A model generated the notes under the pieces. It did not search any database, was not told the DNA's origin, and saw only the letters and a list, made by a program, of their open reading frames with translations. A program made the translations under genes and the position numbers. Below are positions 14,515-20,563 of a DNA stretch of 30,572 nucleotides, piece by piece (position 1 is the first letter of the stretch; each line of letters opens with the position of its first letter). The stretch is from Candidatus Edwardsbacteria bacterium (GTDB lineage Bacteria; Edwardsbacteria; AC1; EtOH8): NCBI GenBank assembly GCA_031082425.1, contig JAVHLB010000001.1:351733-382304 (forward strand). The letters are read 5' to 3'.

Positions 14515-15648
14515 ATGACCGATCAACTGACCGAAGTAACCACCACCGGCTGGGGCAAGAGGATCCTGAACTCGTTTATCGGGGTGCTGGTGGGGCTGGC
14601 CCTGTTCCTGATCTCCTTTATAGTGCTGTGGAGAACAGAGGGCCGGACCGATTTCGCCAAGCTGGCGCAGAAGGCCGTCATTGCATCGCCATCGTCGATA
14701 GACCAGAACGCCCAGGAACAGCTGGCCTCGGTCACCGGGCCGCTGGAGACCGTCGACCTGGTGGGCGATCCCGATTTCATCGCGCCGGGGAATTATCTGA
14801 TCCTGACCCGCCGGGCCGAGATGTTCGCCTGGAGGGAACGGGTAAGCACCAAGACCCAGAAGAACACCGGAGGCAGCGAGACCACCACCAAGACCTACAG
14901 CTACGAAAAGGAATGGACCGAAAATCCGGAGAACTCGGGGGATTTCAAGCAGCCGGAGGGCCATGCCAACCCCCCGCCGGAAATTTCCTCCCGGACCTTC
15001 ACGGCCAGACAGGCCCGGGCCGGGGTTTATGAATTGGATATGGGGCGTCTGAACCTGCCGCCGACCGAGCCCTTGGACCTGGGAGGCGGAAAGATCCTGT
15101 TGGAAAAGACCAAAGGATACAGCGCCACCGAAGAATATCTGTTTCAGGGGCAGGGTTCCTTGGCCCAGCCGCAGATCGGGGATACCCGGCTGTCGTTTTA
15201 TGCCCTGCCATCCGGCCGGAGGGCCACCGTCTTCGGCAAGCTGTCCGGGGGGATGCTGGACCCCTATTTTTACAATGGCGAGAAAAGCTTCTACCGGGCT
15301 TTCCTGGGCAACAGGGACGAGGCCGTTGCCAAGCTCGGGCTGGAATATAAAACGGCCGGATGGATCGGCCGCATCATCGGGTTCCTGATGATGTGGATCG
15401 GGCTGCTGATGCTGACCGGCCCGCTGCACACCATTCTTGACGTTCTGCCGTTCCTGGGCTCGGCCAGCCGATTGGTGATCGGCCTGATAGCCTTTCCCGT
15501 CGCTTTGGTGCTGTCGGCTGTCACCATCGTTGTCTCCATGATCGCCCACAATATAATCGTTCTGCTGGTGGTGCTGGCCCTGATGGCCGGGCTGGCATTG
15601 TTTTTTAAATTAAAAAAGAAACCCCCGGCTCCGGCCATTGCTAAGTAA
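14515..15648 (+). CDS. TMEM43 (LUMA) family membrane protein
   Basis: The 377-residue protein has one N-terminal membrane segment (residues about 18-38), a long soluble domain (about 45-280) and three or four hydrophobic segments near the C-terminus (from WIGRIIGFLMMWIGLLM onward), ending in a basic tail. This topology and motifs such as ASVTGPLETVDLVGDPDF and FAWRERV match the TMEM43/DUF1625 family, known from the animal nuclear envelope protein LUMA and from scattered bacteria. Function in bacteria is unknown. ATG 14515 follows TATAGGAGGAAAA, a strong Shine-Dalgarno sequence; the longer ORF from 14431 starts inside the promoter and is rejected. It appears to be monocistronic, with its own terminator. 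Confidence 0.85.
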   Translation: MTDQLTEVTTTGWGKRILNSFIGVLVGLALFLISFIVLWRTEGRTDFAKLAQKAVIASPSSIDQNAQEQLASVTGPLETVDLVGDPDFIAPGNYLILTRRAEMFAWRERVSTKTQKNTGGSETTTKTYSYEKEWTENPENSGDFKQPEGHANPPPEISSRTFTARQARAGVYELDMGRLNLPPTEPLDLGGGKILLEKTKGYSATEEYLFQGQGSLAQPQIGDTRLSFYALPSGRRATVFGKLSGGMLDPYFYNGEKSFYRAFLGNRDEAVAKLGLEYKTAGWIGRIIGFLMMWIGLLMLTGPLHTILDVLPFLGSASRLVIGLIAFPVALVLSAVTIVVSMIAHNIIVLLVVLALMAGLALFFKLKKKPPAPAIAK

Positions 15649-15670
15649 AGCCGGATATGACCTTGATTTA

Positions 15671-15706
15671 ATGCTGCCGCCCGAAAACGGGCGGCAGCAT
15701 TTTTTA
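15671..15706 (+). terminator. Rho-independent terminator after the TMEM43-family gene
   Basis: A 13-bp stem (ATGCTGCCGCCCG, loop AAAA) is followed by TTTTTA. Confidence 0.9.
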
Positions 15707-15735
15707 TTGACTTATGGGCGGTTTTGTAATATTCT
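15707..15735 (+). promoter_or_regulatory. Candidate promoter of gatE
   Basis: TTGACT (15707-15712), a 17-nt spacer and TATTCT (15730-15735) lie directly after the terminator, 39 nt before the gatE ATG. Confidence 0.5.
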
Positions 15736-15774
15736 TAACTGTTTATGCACTCAAAATCTTAGGTATTTTTTAAT

Positions 15775-17739
15775 ATGAGCAAACGATTCGATCCCATGGC
15801 AAACTACGGCCGGACCAAACAGTCGGTGGGTTACCTGCCGCGCCAGCAGGCCGACCAGCAGATCTACGACGCCCTGGGGTTCATGTCCGGGCTGGAGGTG
15901 CACCAGCAGCTTTACACCAAGCAAAAGCTGTTCTGCCGCTGTCCGGCCGGGATATTCCAGAAGCCGGAGGAATACCACGCCGAGCTGATCCGCCACATGC
16001 GGCCCACCCTATCGGAGCTGGGGGAGTACGACGGCACCGCCCTGATGGAGTTCAAGACCCGCAAGAACATCGTCTATCACATCAACAGCCGGACCGCCTG
16101 CACCTACGAGGTGGACGACACCCCGCCCTTTCCCCTGAACCGTGAGGCCCTGGACATCGCCATCCGCATCGCCCTGCTGTCCAAGCTGAACATCGTGGGC
16201 GAGGTGCACATCACCCGCAAGCAGTACCTGGACGGCAGCATCCCCACCGGGTTCCAGCGCACCGCCATCATCGGGGTGGAGGGCGAGATCCCGCTGAAGC
16301 ACAAAAAGGTCCGGCTGATCCAGCTTTCCCTGGAGGAGGATTCATGCCGCGAGGTCTCCGACATCGGCCACCAGCGGGTCTACCGCACCGACCGTTTGGG
16401 CATGCCGCTGATCGAGACCGTCACCTATCCCGACATGAAGAACCCGGACGAGGTGATGGAGGCCTGCGACTACATCCGCTTTCTGAACCGCAGCACCGGG
16501 ATGGTGCGAACCGGGATCGGGGCGGGCCGGGAGGACGTCAACGTCTCCTGCAGGGGCGGCACCCGGGTGGAGATTAAGGGGGTCTCGCGCACCAAGCTGA
16601 TCCCGGAGCTGACCCACAACGAGTGCTTCCGCCAGTGGGCCCTGCTGAAGATCCGCGACCTGCTCAAGGACCAAGTGAAACATCAGAAAGAATGGAAGAC
16701 AAGGTCCGAACCGCTGAAACCCATCATCGGCAAGCTGGAGAGCAAACGCTTCAAGGAACTGTCAAACAACGGCAGCCAGGTGATGGCGGTCAACCTGCCG
16801 GGCTTCGGCGGCATCCTCTCCCACTTCACCCAGCCGGGAAAATGCTTTGCCAACGAGATCGCCGACCGGCTCAAAGTTATCGCCTGTCTGGAACGGCCCA
16901 ACATGGCCTGTTCCGAGGACCTGGACCCGATGCTGGCCGATAACGACTGGGACCAGGTCCGCAGCCTGCTGAAGTCCTTGCCCGACGACGCCCAGCTGAT
17001 CTTTTGGGGGCCGAAGGACGATATCAAGACCGCTCTGGAGACCATCGAAGAACGATGCATAATGGCCTTCTCCGGGGTTCCCAACGAGACCCGCAAATCT
17101 CTGCCTGACGGCACCACCATCTTCGAGCGGGTGCTGCCCGGGGCCGACCGGATGTACCCCGACACCGACTCCAAGCCCATCCCGCTGGAGGACAGCCATA
17201 TCAAAAAGCTGGGCCGGGACCTGCCCACCGATATCATCGAAAGATACCGCCAGCTGAAAACCTGGGGGGTGCCGGAGGATTCCCATCACTACCTGTTCAC
17301 CCACAACCTGTACCCGGTCATCGAAAGAATAATAAAAGAACTGGGCCAGGACCCCAAAAAGGTCGGGAAGCTGTTCGGGCACCAACTGAAATATATCGAA
17401 GGACATTACAAAAGATCCCCGGACTTTTCATTTGAACGCATCCATGATCTTTACGGATACATCGTCGAAAATAAACTGGATGCGGAGATAGTCAAGATCA
17501 TGCTGCCGGTGGTCTATCAGTATCCCAAGATGGATTTCGACTCAGTTTTGGTTAATATAGATTTCAAGCGGTTCTCCAAGGATGAGATAACATCCAAGAT
17601 CCCGTTCCTGAAGGATAAATACCAGAGCATCAGAACCTCGAAACTGCCCGAGGCCGAAAAACACTGGGTGATGGGGCAGCTGAGGAAAATGGCGGTGGGG
17701 AATATTTCGCTGAAAGTGCTGATGGCAAGCCTGCGATGA
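15775..17739 (+). CDS. gatE: Archaeal-type Glu-tRNAGln amidotransferase subunit E
   Basis: GatE binds Glu-tRNAGln, activates the glutamyl group with ATP and transfers ammonia from GatD to give Gln-tRNAGln. The 654-residue protein has a GatB-like catalytic core from LGFMSGLEVHQQLYTKQKLF (residues 34-53) through RTGIGAGREDVNVSCRGGTR (245-264). Residues about 305-440 form an extra domain like the GAD insert of bacterial AspRS, which bacterial GatB lacks. The core resumes at ADRMYPDTDSKPI (457-469). A helical YqeY-like tail follows to the end. That domain order is specific to GatE, not GatB. Codon use is GC-rich like the neighbours. The pair with gatD at 18191 supports the call. The start has only a weak AGG upstream. 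Confidence 0.95.
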   Translation: MSKRFDPMANYGRTKQSVGYLPRQQADQQIYDALGFMSGLEVHQQLYTKQKLFCRCPAGIFQKPEEYHAELIRHMRPTLSELGEYDGTALMEFKTRKNIVYHINSRTACTYEVDDTPPFPLNREALDIAIRIALLSKLNIVGEVHITRKQYLDGSIPTGFQRTAIIGVEGEIPLKHKKVRLIQLSLEEDSCREVSDIGHQRVYRTDRLGMPLIETVTYPDMKNPDEVMEACDYIRFLNRSTGMVRTGIGAGREDVNVSCRGGTRVEIKGVSRTKLIPELTHNECFRQWALLKIRDLLKDQVKHQKEWKTRSEPLKPIIGKLESKRFKELSNNGSQVMAVNLPGFGGILSHFTQPGKCFANEIADRLKVIACLERPNMACSEDLDPMLADNDWDQVRSLLKSLPDDAQLIFWGPKDDIKTALETIEERCIMAFSGVPNETRKSLPDGTTIFERVLPGADRMYPDTDSKPIPLEDSHIKKLGRDLPTDIIERYRQLKTWGVPEDSHHYLFTHNLYPVIERIIKELGQDPKKVGKLFGHQLKYIEGHYKRSPDFSFERIHDLYGYIVENKLDAEIVKIMLPVVYQYPKMDFDSVLVNIDFKRFSKDEITSKIPFLKDKYQSIRTSKLPEAEKHWVMGQLRKMAVGNISLKVLMASLR

Positions 17740-17771
17740 TAATTCTTGGTTGTTTGTTGTTGGGGGTGTAA

Positions 17772-18137
17772 ATGAAAGAGATAAAAACTTATACCGAATT
17801 ACAGGTCTGGAAAAAAGCGAGGGAATTGGCAAGTTTGCTTTATACGCTTACAAAGGGATTCCCTGACAATGAGCAATTTGGGGTAACAAGCCAAATCAGG
17901 AGAAGCGCCGTATCGGTTCCATCAAATATTGCAGAAGGTTCGGGAAGAAACCATGCGAAAGAATCGGTTCAATTTTTTTATATCGCCCGGGGTTCTTTAT
18001 ATGAATTGGAAACGCAGTTATATTTATCTTTTGACCAAAAATTCATCAATTCAGCGCAATTGGAGCATGCTTTAGAAAAGGTTACAGAATGCAAGAAATT
18101 ATTGCACGGATATATCAAGTATTTTAAAACATTTTGA
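17772..18137 (+). CDS. S23 four-helix-bundle protein
   Basis: The 121-residue protein matches the S23 / 23S rRNA intervening-sequence-protein family: LQVWKKARELASLLYTLTKG, then GVTSQIRRSAVSVPSNIAEG, then ESVQFFYIARGSLYELETQL. These proteins form four-helix bundles and are found inside rRNA intervening sequences or free-standing; the function is unknown. The gene is clearly more AT-rich than gatE and gatD, between which it sits, so it looks like an insertion. GGGGGTG precedes the ATG. Confidence 0.93.
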   Translation: MKEIKTYTELQVWKKARELASLLYTLTKGFPDNEQFGVTSQIRRSAVSVPSNIAEGSGRNHAKESVQFFYIARGSLYELETQLYLSFDQKFINSAQLEHALEKVTECKKLLHGYIKYFKTF

Positions 18138-18190
18138 CAAATAGTTTGTAGCTAATAACCAATAACCAGCAACTAATAACTAATTTATAA
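18138..18190. repeat. AT-rich tail of the S23 insert
   Basis: The spacer is built of short near-repeats (TAATAACCAATAACC, then AACTAATAACTAA) unlike the surrounding DNA. It supplies the sequence just upstream of gatD and contains no Shine-Dalgarno sequence for it. Confidence 0.5.
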
Positions 18191-19576
18191 ATGACAGAAG
18201 ACATCTTTCAAGGCTACAAGGGCGCCGGGCTGGAGGTCCTGAAGAAATTCAACGTCCGGGTGTGGGGCCAGGCCGAGGTGCTTACCAGCCGGGGCGATTT
18301 CAAGGGCACGGTGCTGCCGCGGGCCGACCAGGACGACGACCAGCACATCGTGCTGAAGATCGCCACCGGCTACAACATCGGCATCGACATCGCCACCATC
18401 ACCGCCATGACCGAGACCGGCTACAAAAAGGCCAACTACAAGATCCCGGAGAAGGAGTTCCCCATCACCCCCGGCCTGCCCAAGGTCAAGCTGCTGGGCA
18501 CCGGCGGCACCATCGCCTCCCGGCTGGACTACCGCACCGGGGCGGTGATCCCGGCCTTCACCCCGGGCGAGCTTTACGGCGCGGTGCCGGAGCTGGCCGA
18601 CATCTGCAACCTGACCACCGACAAACTGTTCGCGGTGTTCTCCGAGAACATGGGGCCGGAGCAGTACAAGACCCTGGCGGTGGCCATCGGCAAGGAGATC
18701 GAGAACGGCATCGACGGCATCGTCATCGGCCACGGCACCGACACCCTGCACTACACCGCGGCGGCATTGACCTTCATGGTCCAGAACCCGCCGGTACCCA
18801 TAGTGCTGGTGGGCTCCCAGCGCTCCTCCGACCGGCCCTCCTCGGATGCCGCCCTCAATCTGATGCACGCCACCACCGCGGCCGGCCACGGCGACATCGC
18901 CGAGGTGATGGTCTGCATGTTCGGGCCCACCTCCGACGAATACGGCCTGCTGCACCGGGGGACCAGGGTCCGCAAGATGCATTCCTCCTACCGCTCCACC
19001 TTCCGCACCATCGGCGACACCCCGCTGGCCATGATCACCCGCAAGGGGCTCCAGCACATCAAGCAGGATTACAACCCCCGGCGCAAGGACCGCCAGGTCA
19101 CCATCAAGCCCTACTTCGAGGAGAAGGTGGGAATGATCTACTATTACACCAACATGCAGCCGGACATGATCGACTCGATGGTGGACAACGGCTACAAGGG
19201 GATCATCATCATCGGCACCGGCCTGGGGCACGTCAACAAGCCGCTGTACCCGGCCATCGAGCGGGCGGTCAAGAAGGGGGTGGCCATCTACATGACGGTC
19301 CAGACCCTGTGGGGCTACGTCCATATGTTCGTCTACGACACCGGGCGCGACCTGATGGCCAAGGGGGTGGTGCCGGCCGAGAACATGCTGCCGGAGGTGG
19401 CCTACATCAAGCTGGGCTGGGCCCTGGGGCAGACCAGCGACCTGGAGAAGGTCAGGGAGATCATGCTGACCCCCATCAACGGCGAGACCACCCCGCGCGA
19501 GCCGTACAACGGGTATCTGATATACCAGGGCGGAGTGCCGGAGGTGGAGGAGTTCATCAAGAAGTTTCATAAGTAG
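18191..19576 (+). CDS. gatD: Archaeal-type Glu-tRNAGln amidotransferase subunit D
   Basis: GatD is the asparaginase-like subunit that frees ammonia for GatE. The 461-residue protein has an N-terminal beta-barrel (residues about 1-95), absent from ordinary asparaginases and typical of GatD. The asparaginase core follows: LLGTGGTIASR with Thr107, HGTDTLHYTAA with Thr183 and Asp184, GSQRSSDRPSSDAALN (208-223), and VRKMHSS with Lys262. These match the four catalytic positions described for archaeal GatD. Codon use is strongly GC-rich. The ATG at 18191 has no visible Shine-Dalgarno sequence. The 3' end (19526-19576) occurs again in two decayed copies downstream, at 20484 and 23231. Confidence 0.95.
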   Translation: MTEDIFQGYKGAGLEVLKKFNVRVWGQAEVLTSRGDFKGTVLPRADQDDDQHIVLKIATGYNIGIDIATITAMTETGYKKANYKIPEKEFPITPGLPKVKLLGTGGTIASRLDYRTGAVIPAFTPGELYGAVPELADICNLTTDKLFAVFSENMGPEQYKTLAVAIGKEIENGIDGIVIGHGTDTLHYTAAALTFMVQNPPVPIVLVGSQRSSDRPSSDAALNLMHATTAAGHGDIAEVMVCMFGPTSDEYGLLHRGTRVRKMHSSYRSTFRTIGDTPLAMITRKGLQHIKQDYNPRRKDRQVTIKPYFEEKVGMIYYYTNMQPDMIDSMVDNGYKGIIIIGTGLGHVNKPLYPAIERAVKKGVAIYMTVQTLWGYVHMFVYDTGRDLMAKGVVPAENMLPEVAYIKLGWALGQTSDLEKVREIMLTPINGETTPREPYNGYLIYQGGVPEVEEFIKKFHK

Positions 19577-19584
19577 AAAATATT

Positions 19585-19618
19585 AAAAGCCTCGTTGACG
19601 CGGGGCTTTTGTGTTTTT
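19585..19618 (+). terminator. Terminator after gatD
   Basis: A 10-bp stem (AAAAGCCTCG with CGGGGCTTTT, loop TTGACG) is followed by GTGTTTTT. A near-identical hairpin ends the severed gatD tail at 23291. Confidence 0.85.
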
Positions 19619-19804
19619 ACCGGGGCAACGTAAAAAATACAATACATACCTTCCAGCGCAGGCTATATATTTCTCGGGGGTGGTGCTAGACTACGGCAAT
19701 GAAAATATTTTTTAAAATATCTCTTGATTTACTGTCCCAGCGGGTATAGACTGTTTATTCCGGCAAACAACCATCACCATAAACCAATAACAAAGGAAAA
19801 GACC

Positions 19805-20362
19805 ATGAAGAAGATCCTTCCCGTCCTCTGCTGTGTCGTTTTGTTGTTCGCAGCCTGCAGTCTTAGCAAGACCCCGGCCCAGGTGGCCATCAAAACCGCC
19901 GAAGAGGCCTTAAAGGCCGTCAGCGTTGAGGCCCAGAAATATGTGCCTGACCAGCTGGCTTCTGTGGAAGCAGCCCTGAGCGACGCCAGGGACAAGTTCG
20001 AGAAGGGCGATTACAAGGCCGCCCTGGCCGGGGCCAAGGACCTGCCCCTCAAGGTCAAGGACCTGGCCGCGGCCATCGAATCCCGCAAGGCCGAACTGCC
20101 CAGGATATGGGAGGGCATGGCCGCCAGCCTGCCGAAACTGATCACCGAGACCAAGGCCGCCATTGCTTCGGCCCGCGGCGCTGACCAGACCGTCATCGCG
20201 TCAGCCAAGGACGAGGTCAAGGGGATGGAAGCATCTCTGGCCAAAGCCACCGAGGCGTTTAAGTCCGGAGACCTTTTGGGCGCGGTCAACATCGGGACCG
20301 AGATGCAGAACCTGGCCGCCAAGATCAAGGCCAGCCTGATGAGTCCGGTGGTTCAGAAATAA
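19805..20362 (+). CDS. Helical lipoprotein of unknown function
   Basis: MKKILPVLCCVVLLFAAC gives a clear lipobox with Cys18. The mature 168 residues are rich in Ala, Lys and Glu and look almost wholly alpha-helical with repeated heptad-like segments (AEEALKAVSVEAQKYVPDQL, SVEAALSDARDKFEKGDYKA, GMEASLAKATEAFKSGDLLG). This suggests a helical hairpin or repeat in the periplasm or on the outer membrane. I do not recognise a named family. AAAGGA lies 6 nt before ATG 19805; the longer reading from 19724 is rejected. A TATAGA box at 19745-19750 may be its -10. It lies between intact gatD and the first severed gatD tail. Confidence 0.82.
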   Translation: MKKILPVLCCVVLLFAACSLSKTPAQVAIKTAEEALKAVSVEAQKYVPDQLASVEAALSDARDKFEKGDYKAALAGAKDLPLKVKDLAAAIESRKAELPRIWEGMAASLPKLITETKAAIASARGADQTVIASAKDEVKGMEASLAKATEAFKSGDLLGAVNIGTEMQNLAAKIKASLMSPVVQK

Positions 20363-20381
20363 CCTGGCTTTTTAAAGGGCC

Positions 20382-20412
20382 AAACCCCCGCCGCAAACGG
20401 GGGTTTCTCTAT
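20382..20412 (+). terminator. Terminator after the lipoprotein gene
   Basis: A 9-bp stem (AAACCCCCG with CGGGGGTTT, loop CCGCAAA) is followed by CTCTAT; the U-run is provided by the right arm. Confidence 0.75.
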
Positions 20413-20483
20413 GGGGCGGGAATATGCCAGGCAAAAATATTTTGGTTGAATCCCAGACAATATTATGCTTAAATGCATTAATG

Positions 20484-20531
20484 CAGGACGGGGTGCCGGA
20501 GGTGGAGGAGATTCATAAAGAAGAGCCATAA
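20484..20531 (+). pseudogene. Severed gatD 3' end, copy A
   Basis: The sequence reads QDGVPEVEEIHKEEP and stop, against QGGVPEVEEFIKKFHK and stop at the end of GatD. The first 27 nt differ from gatD at 2 positions; a one-base insertion then shifts the frame. It lies just ahead of the GGDEF-EAL gene, in its leader. Confidence 0.8.
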
Positions 20532-20563
20532 GTAATCTTTACCAGCGCAAGGAGCACGGTATA

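Noticed and set aside
14443..15549. A 368-codon antisense frame over the TMEM43-family gene
   Set aside because: No motif, no Shine-Dalgarno sequence, and it would run through a consensus promoter on the other strand.
18185..19570. A 461-codon open frame antisense to gatD
   Set aside because: It mirrors gatD almost exactly and arises from the very high third-position GC of gatD. Its translation is low-complexity (Gly, Val, His, Asp) with no family motif.
18191..19576. gatD as an ordinary type I asparaginase
   Set aside because: The N-terminal barrel of about 95 residues and the pairing with a GatE carrying the GAD insert fit GatD instead.
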